A program made the position numbers and the translations under genes. DNA of 25,558 nt, taken from Anaerolineales bacterium. GTDB taxonomy: Bacteria > Chloroflexota > Anaerolineae > Anaerolineales > Villigracilaceae. The notes beneath the pieces are model-generated. The model saw only the letters and a list, made by a program, of their open reading frames with translations, ran no database searches and was not told where the DNA came from. Shown piece after piece: positions 13,912-21,575 of the stretch. The number at the start of each line of letters is the position of its first letter. Position 1 is the stretch's first letter. The DNA lies in contig JADGQD010000005.1 in the NCBI GenBank assembly GCA_017882065.1, positions 1 to 25,558 on the forward strand. The letters are read 5' to 3'.

Positions 13912-15477
13912 ATGAGGATACGCGCAGCCAAAGCCCCATGGTACATCCTGGCACTGATGGCGGGCGGAGCTATCCTGCGCATCGCACATCTCTTCTACAT
14001 TCCTTTCGATGCTCCGTTCCATCTGGGCGGTCTATTCTACGAATTTTCCCGCCAAATCATCCAGAATCATTTCGCCCTGCCCGAAACTATCCCGTATTAC
14101 TCGCTTGGAGGCATCCCTTTCGCCTACCCGCCGCTCGGTTTCTACCTCCAGGCGATCGTGATGAAGCTGTTCACTCCACCGCCTTTCGTGACCGTCAATC
14201 TGCTGCCCCCGCTGATCGCCGCATTTACTCTACCAGTCTTCTACTGGATGATCAAAGCGCAGACCGACGACCACCATCTTAGGGCCGCGGCGCTGTTCGC
14301 CTTCGCCTTGATGCCGAGCGCCTTCGTTAACCAGATTGAGGGAGCCGGGCTGGCCGAAGCCTGCGGGACCCTGGTACTGCTCCTCTACCTGGGCTGGTTG
14401 TTTCGCTTCGAAAAGCACCCCCATCCTGTTCCCGCCCTCTGGGCTGGACTCTTCCTCGGGCTGAGTGTCCTCTCCAGTCCTGGCAGTGCCTATGGCGGTG
14501 TGATTATCTCCGTTCTTTTTTTCTTTAAATTCCTCTGGCAGGACCTGAAAAGGCATTCTTTCAAAAGTTCCGCTTGGTTACTGCTGACAGGACTGACCGG
14601 TCTGCTTGTCTCCTCGCCTTACTGGCTGACGATCATCCGGCACCACGAATTCGGTGGTTTCACCACTACCTTTCTAACACAGCAAGATGCCTCTTCATTG
14701 CTCAACCAGATCCGATACACGATCACCTTCAAACCCGCGGACATGATCACTTTCGTGTCTGACGAGGGCATCTATGGTTTCCTGTTTGACTGGTTGGTCT
14801 TCGCCGGGCTGATATGGGCCGTGTTGAACAAACAGGTCTTCCAGGTAGTGATCTTTTTTGCTGTCTGGCTAATTCCGCGCGAAGGTTGCTGGCTGGTTGC
14901 CATTCCGGCCGCCTGGCTGGCAGCCTCAGGAATTGTCCATCTGGTCTGGCCGCTGCTTCAAAAGGCCTTCTCGACCAGGGGCGCAATCAACAGACCGCCG
15001 CTGGCTCCAGGGTTGCTGGCATTGATACTGGTGCTGCTGATTGTGGCCGGTGCCATGAACACGCTGCACGATTTGCAGAATCAGCCGGAATTGCAGATCA
15101 GCGCCGCGGCGACTGAGACCCTGCGTCAGGAACAGCAGCGTATTCCTGCCGATACACACGTACTTATCGCTGGCAACGGCGCCCTGCGTGAGTGGGCACC
15201 GGCGTTGTTGGAACGTGAAGTGTTAAATTGCGAGTTCGGGCTGGAATGGCAACCTGACGAGTTAAAGCAGGTCTATCTCATCAACGAGGCACTCGACACG
15301 AACGACCTTGCCACGGCAATGGCAGTTGTCCAGGGCTACAGCGGGGATTCCCGCCTCTGGCTGATAGGGGATCCAGACCAGGTCGCAAACCTCGCCGCGG
15401 ATGCCGGCCCAACGCTTGAAATCTCCATCCAGAACCAGACGCCAGAACTTGTTTTTGCGATTATTCAAACGAAGTAG
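13912..15477 (+). CDS. GT-C-like polytopic membrane protein, possible glycosyltransferase
   Basis: A 521-residue membrane protein with about ten hydrophobic segments in the first 390 residues and a soluble C-terminal part of about 130 residues. After the first helix comes a loop with FDAPFH (D33), and later IPFAYPPLGFYLQA (69-82); an acidic residue in the first outer loop and a YPPL motif are typical of lipid-sugar-dependent GT-C transferases such as the ArnT/PMT/GT39 kind. The family is not certain, and it may be one of many hypothetical GT-C-fold proteins. The ATG follows a GAGG at rather long spacing. It lies 83 bases after the phytoene synthase homologue; any link in lipid or cell-envelope synthesis is a guess. 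Confidence 0.78.
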   Translation: MRIRAAKAPWYILALMAGGAILRIAHLFYIPFDAPFHLGGLFYEFSRQIIQNHFALPETIPYYSLGGIPFAYPPLGFYLQAIVMKLFTPPPFVTVNLLPPLIAAFTLPVFYWMIKAQTDDHHLRAAALFAFALMPSAFVNQIEGAGLAEACGTLVLLLYLGWLFRFEKHPHPVPALWAGLFLGLSVLSSPGSAYGGVIISVLFFFKFLWQDLKRHSFKSSAWLLLTGLTGLLVSSPYWLTIIRHHEFGGFTTTFLTQQDASSLLNQIRYTITFKPADMITFVSDEGIYGFLFDWLVFAGLIWAVLNKQVFQVVIFFAVWLIPREGCWLVAIPAAWLAASGIVHLVWPLLQKAFSTRGAINRPPLAPGLLALILVLLIVAGAMNTLHDLQNQPELQISAAATETLRQEQQRIPADTHVLIAGNGALREWAPALLEREVLNCEFGLEWQPDELKQVYLINEALDTNDLATAMAVVQGYSGDSRLWLIGDPDQVANLAADAGPTLEISIQNQTPELVFAIIQTK

Positions 15478-15515
15478 CATTCCTGGAAAGACCGACTCTC
15501 AAGGAGCAATCTACC

Positions 15516-16763
15516 ATGAAATCGGACCTCGACGCTCTCATGCAAACGAAAAAACTCGATGCTATCCTCGTCATAGGCAATGCCACCCACAACCCGCCCA
15601 TGGTTTACCTGACCGGCGTTGGGCACGTTACCGGAGCAACCCTTATCAAGAAGCGCGGCAGCGAACCTGTGCTCTTCTGCAATGATATGGAGCGCGAAGA
15701 GGCCGCCAAATCGGGACTGAAGGTCATCCCATACAGCACCTACAATTACGACGCCCTTTTGAAGGAAGCGCAGGGTGATCCGGCACTGGCCTCGGCGATC
15801 CGATATAAACGCATGTTCTCCGATCAGGACGTGCACGGACGGGTCGGCATCTACGGCAACACGGATTTGGGTTCGGCCTTCGCCATCTTTGCCCATTTGC
15901 AAAAACTCATGCCTGAGTTCGAACTGGTTGGCGAGACGCGTGACAACTCTCTCTTCATGTACACCATGGAGACGAAAGACGAGGCCGAAGTTGCCCGTAT
16001 CCGTAAAATGGGCAAAGTCACCACCACGGTCGTAGGGCGCGTCGCCGAGTACCTCACCAGCCGCGAAGTCCGGAAAGACGAAGTCCTTTTAGAAGACGGT
16101 TCCCCGTTGACCATCGCGGATGTCAAATCCCGGATCGACCTGTGGCTGGCCGAACTGGGTGCGGAGAACCCCGAAGGGACAATCTTCGCTATCGGGCGGG
16201 ATGCGGGCATTCCCCATTCCGTCGGCACACCGACCGACCTGTTGCGCATGGGCCAGACCATCGTCTTCGACATCTACCCGTGCGAGGCGGGCGGCGGCTA
16301 CTTCTACGATTTCACCCGCACCTGGAGCCTGGGCTACGCCACCCCCGAGGCGCAGAAACTCTATGATGAGGTAAAAGCCGTTTTTGATAAAGTGCAGGAG
16401 AATCTCGACCTGAACGCGCCATTCAAAGACTATCAGCGGTTGGTGTGCGAAGAGTTCGAGAAGAACGGACACAAGACCCCGCTCAACACACAAGCGCCGG
16501 TGGAAGGCTACGTCCACTCGCTGGGTCACGGCGTTGGGCTGAACGTCCACGAACGGCCGTGGTCCGGCCTGACCGCAACGGATGATAACATCCTAAAACC
16601 CGGCGTGGTGATAACCAGTGAGCCAGGCCTATACTATCCCGAAAAAGGCATGGGCGTGCGGATTGAAGATACGCTCTGGGTCCGGCCGGATGGGACGATG
16701 GAAGTCCTGGCCGAGTATCCATATGATTTTGTATTGAAGATGAAGAAGTGGAAGGAAAAGTGA
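15516..16763 (+). CDS. M24-family metallopeptidase (Xaa-Pro aminopeptidase-like)
   Basis: Cytoplasmic dimetal peptidase of 415 residues. An N-terminal creatinase-type domain covers about 1-150 and the pita-bread catalytic domain about 155-410. All five metal ligands are visible: D252 (IVFDIYP), D265 (FYDFTRTW), H338 (HSLGHGVG), E369 (ITSEPG) and E384 (RIEDTLWV). It probably removes N-terminal residues before proline, or cleaves X-Pro dipeptides; methionine aminopeptidases of the same fold are shorter. A clear AAGGAG site is 10 bases before the ATG. Confidence 0.92.
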   Translation: MKSDLDALMQTKKLDAILVIGNATHNPPMVYLTGVGHVTGATLIKKRGSEPVLFCNDMEREEAAKSGLKVIPYSTYNYDALLKEAQGDPALASAIRYKRMFSDQDVHGRVGIYGNTDLGSAFAIFAHLQKLMPEFELVGETRDNSLFMYTMETKDEAEVARIRKMGKVTTTVVGRVAEYLTSREVRKDEVLLEDGSPLTIADVKSRIDLWLAELGAENPEGTIFAIGRDAGIPHSVGTPTDLLRMGQTIVFDIYPCEAGGGYFYDFTRTWSLGYATPEAQKLYDEVKAVFDKVQENLDLNAPFKDYQRLVCEEFEKNGHKTPLNTQAPVEGYVHSLGHGVGLNVHERPWSGLTATDDNILKPGVVITSEPGLYYPEKGMGVRIEDTLWVRPDGTMEVLAEYPYDFVLKMKKWKEK

Positions 16764-16993
16764 TTTGTTATTCGCATTTCAATATTTCCGCAGAGCGTAA
16801 TGCGTCGCACCTTTTTTGAAGGGGTTTTCCTACCCGTATTATTCTCCCGTTTAACGGATAAAGCCATCCCGTCTGGTGGGACGCACTCCCTTAACCGCAT
16901 ATTCGTAGAGCCGGACCGTGGTAATTCTCCGCTAAACGAGTACAATCGGGGTCTAAGGACCTTACCCGCTTCAAATTATCAACCTACCGCCCC
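16764..16993 (+). other. Intergenic region upstream of tsaD
   Basis: These 230 bases hold no gene that I can support. A TACAAT at 16942-16947 is a possible -10 box about 47 bases before tsaD, but no -35 and no ribosome site were found. Short frames on both strands look like chance. Confidence 0.4.
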
Positions 16994-18016
16994 ATGGCCA
17001 ACTTAAAACCCGCCCGCATCCTCGCCATCGAAACCTCCTGCGATGAGACCGCCGCGGCCGTGCTCGAAAACGGACGCGTACTGCTGGCTTCCACCGTAGC
17101 CTCGCAGATGGAAATCCACGCCCGCTACGGCGGCGTCTACCCGGAAGTGGCCGCACGCCAGCATGTGCTGTCCATCCTGCCGGTCATCGAGCAGACGCTG
17201 GCCCAGGCGCACCTGGCACTTTCGGATATCAATGCCATCGCCGCCACGCGCGGCCCCGGTTTGGCTGGGTCGCTGGTGGTCGGGCTGAACATGGCCAAAG
17301 GTTTGGCCCTCGGAGCGGGTTTACCATTAGTGGGCGTGAACCACCTGGAAGGCCATATCTACTCGGCCTGGGTATACAACGACGGGGAACCTCCTGCCCC
17401 CGAGCCGCAGTTCCCGCTGATGGCATTGCTCGTCTCGGGCGGACATACCGAACTAAATCTGATGGATGCCCACCTTTCGTACAGGCGCCTCGGCGCCACT
17501 CTCGACGATGCAGCCGGCGAAGCCTTCGATAAAGTTGCCCGCCTGCTGGGACTCCCCTACCCCGGCGGGCCGTCCGTCCAGGAAGCCGCCGAAGAGGGCG
17601 ACCCGACCGCCTTCAAATTCCCGCGCGCCTGGCTGGAAGGGACCTGGAATTTTTCCTTTTCCGGTTTGAAGACCGCGGTTCTCAAAGAAAGCAAAAGACT
17701 GGATGGCAGGCTCCTGCCCGTGGCAAATCTGGCTGCCAGTTTCCAGGCGGCAGTCGTGGATGTACTATTCAATAAAACGCTGAATGCGGCGCGCGAGTTT
17801 AACGTAAAACAAATCGTCGTGGGCGGCGGTGTCTCAGCCAATAAACCCTTACGTGACTCATTTCTGGCGCAGACGGAATTTCCGGTCAACATCCCGCGCC
17901 TGTCGCTCTGTACCGACAACGCTGCCATGATCGCTGCAGCAGGATATTTCCGCTACGCTCTCGGCCACACCGACGGGCTGGGGATTGATATTCTGCCGAC
18001 CTGGCCGTTGTCCTGA
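16994..18016 (+). CDS. tsaD: tRNA N6-adenosine threonylcarbamoyltransferase
   Basis: Catalytic subunit that transfers the threonylcarbamoyl group to A37 of ANN-decoding tRNAs (t6A), normally with TsaB and TsaE. The 340 residues are of family length. The metal ligands are H117 and H121 in NHLEGH, with D308 in LCTDNAAMIA. Other marks are ILAIETSCDETAAAV at the N-terminus, AATRGPGLAGSL and LLVSGGHTEL. The ATG at 16994 begins MANLKPARILAIETS, the expected N-terminus, though no Shine-Dalgarno is visible. It converges with tsaC, which makes the threonylcarbamoyl-AMP substrate; each has its own terminator in the gap. Confidence 0.97.
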   Translation: MANLKPARILAIETSCDETAAAVLENGRVLLASTVASQMEIHARYGGVYPEVAARQHVLSILPVIEQTLAQAHLALSDINAIAATRGPGLAGSLVVGLNMAKGLALGAGLPLVGVNHLEGHIYSAWVYNDGEPPAPEPQFPLMALLVSGGHTELNLMDAHLSYRRLGATLDDAAGEAFDKVARLLGLPYPGGPSVQEAAEEGDPTAFKFPRAWLEGTWNFSFSGLKTAVLKESKRLDGRLLPVANLAASFQAAVVDVLFNKTLNAAREFNVKQIVVGGGVSANKPLRDSFLAQTEFPVNIPRLSLCTDNAAMIAAAGYFRYALGHTDGLGIDILPTWPLS

Positions 18017-18040
18017 AGGAGAGTAAGGTGTTTAAATTCG

Positions 18041-18074
18041 CAGAGACGATCCATTCGGGTCGTCTCTGTTTTAA
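18041..18074 (+). terminator. Terminator of tsaD
   Basis: A 12-bp stem (18041-18052 with 18057-18068, one G-T pair) and a 4-base loop are followed by a T run at 18067-18072. Confidence 0.9.
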
Positions 18075-18091
18075 TCTGGATAATTTGTCTG

Positions 18092-18140
18092 TTAAAAACA
18101 CAAACCCCTGGGGACTGGCCCAAGTCCCGGCGGGGTTTGT
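18092..18140 (-). terminator. Terminator of the leftward prfA-prmC-tsaC genes
   Basis: A hairpin with an outer 9-bp stem (18100-18108 with 18132-18140) and an inner 6-bp stem (18111-18116 with 18123-18128). On the - strand it is followed by a run of five T at 18098-18094. It lies about 115 bases downstream of tsaC. The stretch 18141-18256 between the hairpin and tsaC contains nothing I can support. Confidence 0.82.
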
Positions 18141-18256
18141 TAAGGAGGAGAATTAATTATGATTATATGCTTTGAGATAAGAACGAGATGAATAATGATT
18201 AAGATGCAGATTAGAGAATTAAGGGCGGGAAACGATGGGATTGTACAAAATATGGA

Positions 18257-18883
18257 TCAGAGCTTTTGACCTGACACCGCCAGGATTTCACTTTTGGGGA
18301 TCGGCCCTGCGCGCAAAACCTGCGGCTCTACTCCATTGCAATCCACCACGGTGGATGGGCCTCCGCCCGGCGTCTTGCCGCCGTCGAGGATTAAGGCAAT
18401 CCGCCCGCCTAGCTGGGCAAAGACTTCCTCCGCCGTAGAGGGGCTTGGCTGACCTGAAAGGTTGGCCGAAGTGACCGCCATCGGCCCGGCTAGGCGCAGC
18501 AAGGCACGCGCCACAGGGTGGTCTGGGATACGCACACCCACTGTCGGCACAGCGGAGACGGCCTCAGGCAGTTCCGGGTGTTTTGGCATCACTAGGGTCA
18601 AAGGTCCGGGCCAGAAGCGGGCAGCCAGTTTCAGGGCAATTTCCGGGACTTCAGCGGTTACTTTCGCCAGATCGTCCACATCACCAATCAAAACCGGGAT
18701 GGCTTTTTCCACCGGACGATCTTTAGCCGCATAGATGCTTTCCACCGCCGCCCCGTCAAAGGCCAGCGCACCCACGCCGTAGACCGTATCGGTCGGAAAA
18801 GCCACCAGCCCGCCCAATTGAAGGATTTCGAGGGCGCGCGGCAGGGCAAGCGGGTCTTGCGCCGATAAAACTTCCGTGTTCAT
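18257..18883 (-). CDS. tsaC: L-threonylcarbamoyladenylate synthase (Sua5/YciO/YrdC family)
   Basis: Makes threonylcarbamoyl-AMP from threonine, bicarbonate and ATP, the first step of t6A synthesis. The 208 residues are a YrdC domain without the extra Sua5 C-terminal domain. Motifs: FPTDTVYG (29-36), KDRPVEK (54-60), FWPGPLTLV (90-98), TSANLSG (138-144) and PSTVVD near 177. The start overlaps the prmC stop by four bases. The family also contains YciO and HypF-type paralogues, but the KDR and SAN motifs and the operon partners favour TsaC. Confidence 0.93.
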   Translation of the reverse strand: MNTEVLSAQDPLALPRALEILQLGGLVAFPTDTVYGVGALAFDGAAVESIYAAKDRPVEKAIPVLIGDVDDLAKVTAEVPEIALKLAARFWPGPLTLVMPKHPELPEAVSAVPTVGVRIPDHPVARALLRLAGPMAVTSANLSGQPSPSTAEEVFAQLGGRIALILDGGKTPGGGPSTVVDCNGVEPQVLRAGPIPKSEILAVSGQKL

Positions 18884-19755
18884 GCCTGTACTTCCAGAAG
18901 CCGGTCGTGACCGGCAAGATCTTTGTGCAGTTGAATCCGGGCTTTCGGAAAAGCGTCAGACGCCAACGAATGCACCGCCGGGCCTTCGGAGGCCTCGATT
19001 TCCATCAGGAACAACCCTCCGGAGAGAAGCCGGTCGGGGACTTCTGTCAGGATGCGGCGGATGAGCGCCAGACCGTCAGAGCCGCCATCGAGGGCCAGAG
19101 TCGGTTCGCGGCCATAAACAGGGATTTTGTACAGGGTGTTGGTTGGAATATATGGCGGATTGGCGACGATCATGGAGAAGGAATCAGGGATTAAAGGATT
19201 GGGAAACAGGTCGGTCTCGAGAAAGGTGATACAGCCGGAGACATTCATCTTTTCGGCATTGCAGCGCGCCACTTTCAAGGCGGCAGGGGAAATGTCGGTG
19301 GCAGTGATGGATAAGCCCGGCACATTGACCGCCAGGGAGATGGCGATGCAACCGGAGCCAGTGCCCACATCCATCACTTTCAACTCCCTACTCCCGGGTT
19401 CCGACTTTCTCAACCAGGCAATCGCCCGCTCTACCAGCAGTTCGGTCTCCGGGCGGGGGATGAGCACATCGGGCGTCACTTCGAACTCCAGGCCGAAGAA
19501 TTCCCAATGACCCACGATGTACGGGAGTGGCTCGCCCCTCTCCAGGCGCGCAACCAGCGCCTCCAGCACGGCATACCGGTTTCGGGTCAGGGGCACTTCG
19601 GGATGGGCCAGCACCCAGGAACGCGGTTTGTCCAACAGGCACACCAACAGCACCTGGGCGTCCAGACCCGGCATGTCACTTGTCCTCTCTAAACGGGAAA
19701 TAAGACCGTCGAGGGTTTCCCCAACGGTCTGCCCCCCGCCCTTACTCGGCACCAT
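18880..19755 (-). CDS. prmC: Peptide chain release factor N5-glutamine methyltransferase
   Basis: SAM-dependent methylase that modifies the Gln of the GGQ motif in release factors; here it lies directly after prfA, its substrate gene. With the start at 19755 it has 291 residues, near the family norm. Motifs: LIPRPETELL (98-107), the SAM motif DVGTGSGCIA (129-138) and the catalytic ANPPYIP (198-204). The frame stays open to 19824, which would add 23 residues deep inside prfA; I prefer the ATG at 19755, giving MVPSKGGG, though GGAGG touches this ATG so closely that the next codon, GTG, could be the real start. It overlaps the prfA end by 14 bases. Confidence 0.92.
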   Translation of the reverse strand: MVPSKGGGQTVGETLDGLISRLERTSDMPGLDAQVLLVCLLDKPRSWVLAHPEVPLTRNRYAVLEALVARLERGEPLPYIVGHWEFFGLEFEVTPDVLIPRPETELLVERAIAWLRKSEPGSRELKVMDVGTGSGCIAISLAVNVPGLSITATDISPAALKVARCNAEKMNVSGCITFLETDLFPNPLIPDSFSMIVANPPYIPTNTLYKIPVYGREPTLALDGGSDGLALIRRILTEVPDRLLSGGLFLMEIEASEGPAVHSLASDAFPKARIQLHKDLAGHDRLLEVQA

Positions 19756-20821
19756 CCTCCACCCCCCTCGCAGACAAGCGATCGGCCTCGTCACGGGAGG
19801 AGAGTTCTTCAATAAACTGGTCAATGCTCCCCTCCATTACGACCGGAAGGTTGAAGATTGAAACGTTGATACGGTGATCGGTGACACGGTTCTGCGGGTA
19901 ATTATAGGTGCGGATCTTTTCGGACCGTTCGCCGGTTCCCACCTGCGACCGGCGGTCGGCATCCTGTGTGGAGCGCCGCTTTTCTTCCTCGATTTCGTAC
20001 AGGCGCGCCCGCAAAATGGACATAGCGCGCAGTTTGTTCTGCAGTTGTGAGCGTTCATCCTGGACGGCGACCACCATGCCGGTCGGCAGGTGGGTGATGC
20101 GGATGGCAGTAGCATTCTTCTGGACATTCTGGCCGCCCGCGCCGGAAGAGCGGAAAACGTCAATTTTCATATCGGACTCGGGGATTTCCACATCCACATC
20201 CTCCACTTCAGCCAGAACGGCCACGGTGGCAGTGGAAGTGTGAATACGGCCCGAAGACTCGGTGGCCGGGACCCGTTGGACGCGGTGCACCCCTGACTCG
20301 TATTTTAGTTTCGAAAAAGCGCCCTTGCCCTTGACCTGGAAAACAACTTCCTTGAAACCGCCCACGCCAATCGCATTCGAGTCCATCATCTCGACCTTCC
20401 AGCCCTGGCGTTCCGCATAACGCGTATACATGCGATACAGGTCGGCTGCGAAGATGGCCGCTTCCTCCCCACCCGTTCCGGCGCGGATTTCTACAAAGAC
20501 GTTTTTATCATCGCGCGGGTCCTTGGGCACAAGCATCAGCTTGAGTTCCTTTTCGAGCACTGCCGCCCGCGGTTCCAGGTCAGCAATTTCCGACTCGGCC
20601 AGGAGGCGCATTTCGGCATCTTCTTCGGACCCGGCAATTGCGCGAGCTTCTTCCAGTCGCGCCATATCGCGGCGGTATTCTTTCGATTTTTCGACCATGG
20701 GTTCCAGGTCGAGGCGTTCTTTGTTCAGTTCGGCGGCGCGTTGATAATCGTCGCCCACTTCCAACAGGAGGCGCTGAAGTTCTTCGTAGCGTTTTTCGAT
20801 TCCAGCAAGTTTTTCGAGCAT
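19742..20821 (-). CDS. prfA: Peptide chain release factor 1
   Basis: Class I release factor that reads UAA and UAG. The 359 residues match the family. The codon-reading tripeptide is PAT (185-187), in HRVQRVPATESSGRIHTS, which marks RF1 rather than RF2; the peptidyl-hydrolysis motif GGQ is at 229-231 in SSGAGGQNVQ. The frame extends upstream to 20899, but the ATG at 20821, giving MLEKLAGIEKRYEEL, fits other RF1 N-termini and has AAAGG about 8 bases before it. It forms an overlapping cluster with prmC and tsaC. Confidence 0.97.
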   Translation of the reverse strand: MLEKLAGIEKRYEELQRLLLEVGDDYQRAAELNKERLDLEPMVEKSKEYRRDMARLEEARAIAGSEEDAEMRLLAESEIADLEPRAAVLEKELKLMLVPKDPRDDKNVFVEIRAGTGGEEAAIFAADLYRMYTRYAERQGWKVEMMDSNAIGVGGFKEVVFQVKGKGAFSKLKYESGVHRVQRVPATESSGRIHTSTATVAVLAEVEDVDVEIPESDMKIDVFRSSGAGGQNVQKNATAIRITHLPTGMVVAVQDERSQLQNKLRAMSILRARLYEIEEEKRRSTQDADRRSQVGTGERSEKIRTYNYPQNRVTDHRINVSIFNLPVVMEGSIDQFIEELSSRDEADRLSARGVEDGAE

Positions 20822-21024
20822 AAATGACCTTTTCTCGGTATGACGGATACCATGGTACCCATCTGCTTTATTCTTGTGTCCCCTTCTTTTGGGGATCAAT
20901 TCAATTTCAATACAACTGCCTCACCAAATGCCGCGAACGCCGATGACATCGTCCCCGCTTTGGGGGCAAAATCCATATCCGGGAAAAAACGGGCTCGCAG
21001 GGAGTCACCCCAAAGATGTCACCG

Positions 21025-21153
21025 TTACTTTACGATCAGCGACAAGAGCATGGTTAAGAGAACAATCACCGAGATAACGATAAAAATAACCCGATATGTG
21101 CGCGTCTGGCGCTGCTCTCTGGTAATTTTTTTCACATTTTTACCTTTTGCCAT
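21025..21153 (-). CDS. 42-residue single-helix membrane peptide
   Basis: A short frame with ATG at 21153 and TAA at 21025, missed by usual length limits. The N-terminal half is very basic (MAKGKNVKKITREQRQTR), and residues 22-41 are a continuous hydrophobic segment rich in Ile, Val and Leu, so a tail-anchored or N-in single-span peptide is expected. GAGG lies 10-13 bases upstream of the ATG. It is on the same strand as uvrC, the broken regulator and prfA, 38 bases after the regulator stop. I recognise no family. The 203 bases between it and prfA contain only two short GC hairpins. Confidence 0.62.
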   Translation of the reverse strand: MAKGKNVKKITREQRQTRTYRVIFIVISVIVLLTMLLSLIVK

Positions 21154-21191
21154 CTTTTCTGCCTCACTTCTTGTTATTATTTAAAGACCTA

Positions 21192-21575
21192 TTATTTATT
21201 TTCGTCATGCACTCTGAACGCCTTTTTCATGGCCTCTTCCAGTTCCTCAAGTGCAACCGGTTTGGTCACGTAAGCATCCGCGCCAAGGGCCATGGCTTGA
21301 TCTACCATCACGTCGGCAGCCTCGGTGGAAAGCATGATAACTGGGATATTCTTCAAATCATTCCGGCGGCGTAAAAATTCCAGAAAGTAATCCCACTCAC
21401 TCCCGGCATGTTGATATCCAGGATGAACAAGTCAGGGCGCTTCCCATCGGGCAGAGTCTGGGCCGCCGGGCGCGCCGAGAAAATAATGCCACGTTTCGCA
21501 ATCCAGCAGTTTGAGCATCAACCACCTGGCATGGATCATTTCCTCATCATCGTCAACGACCCAGACAGTCTTCAT
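21192..21575 (-). pseudogene. Response-regulator receiver domain, disrupted by two frameshifts
   Basis: A stand-alone CheY-like receiver that is split over two frames. The first part reads MKTVWVVDDDEEMIHARWL with the acidic pocket D8-D10; after a shift near 21480-21483 (a run of four A on the + strand) the middle reads RPDLFILDINMPGVSG with phospho-acceptor D53; after an opposite shift near 21392-21395 the last part reads FLEFLRRRNDLKNIPVIMLS and then AYVTKPVALEELEEAMKKAF. The total length is a multiple of three, about 127 residues, as expected for an intact receiver. The start overlaps the uvrC stop by ATGA. Either a pseudogene or base-calling errors in two homopolymers; no cognate histidine kinase is nearby. 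Confidence 0.85.

Noticed and set aside
16800..17006. A small + strand frame in front of tsaD
   Set aside because: It has no ribosome site, overlaps the tsaD start in another frame and has no recognisable composition or motif.
18141..18191. A ten-codon frame with an excellent AAGGAGGAG ribosome site (ATG at 18159), as a leader peptide
   Set aside because: No gene follows on the + strand for it to control, and it lies behind the tsaD terminator; probably chance or a remnant.
21192..21575. The in-frame TGA of the receiver gene as a selenocysteine codon, since selA is in the window
   Set aside because: After the TGA the same frame does not give receiver-like residues until past the second shift, while the neighbouring frame does; a frameshift explains the data and Sec does not.
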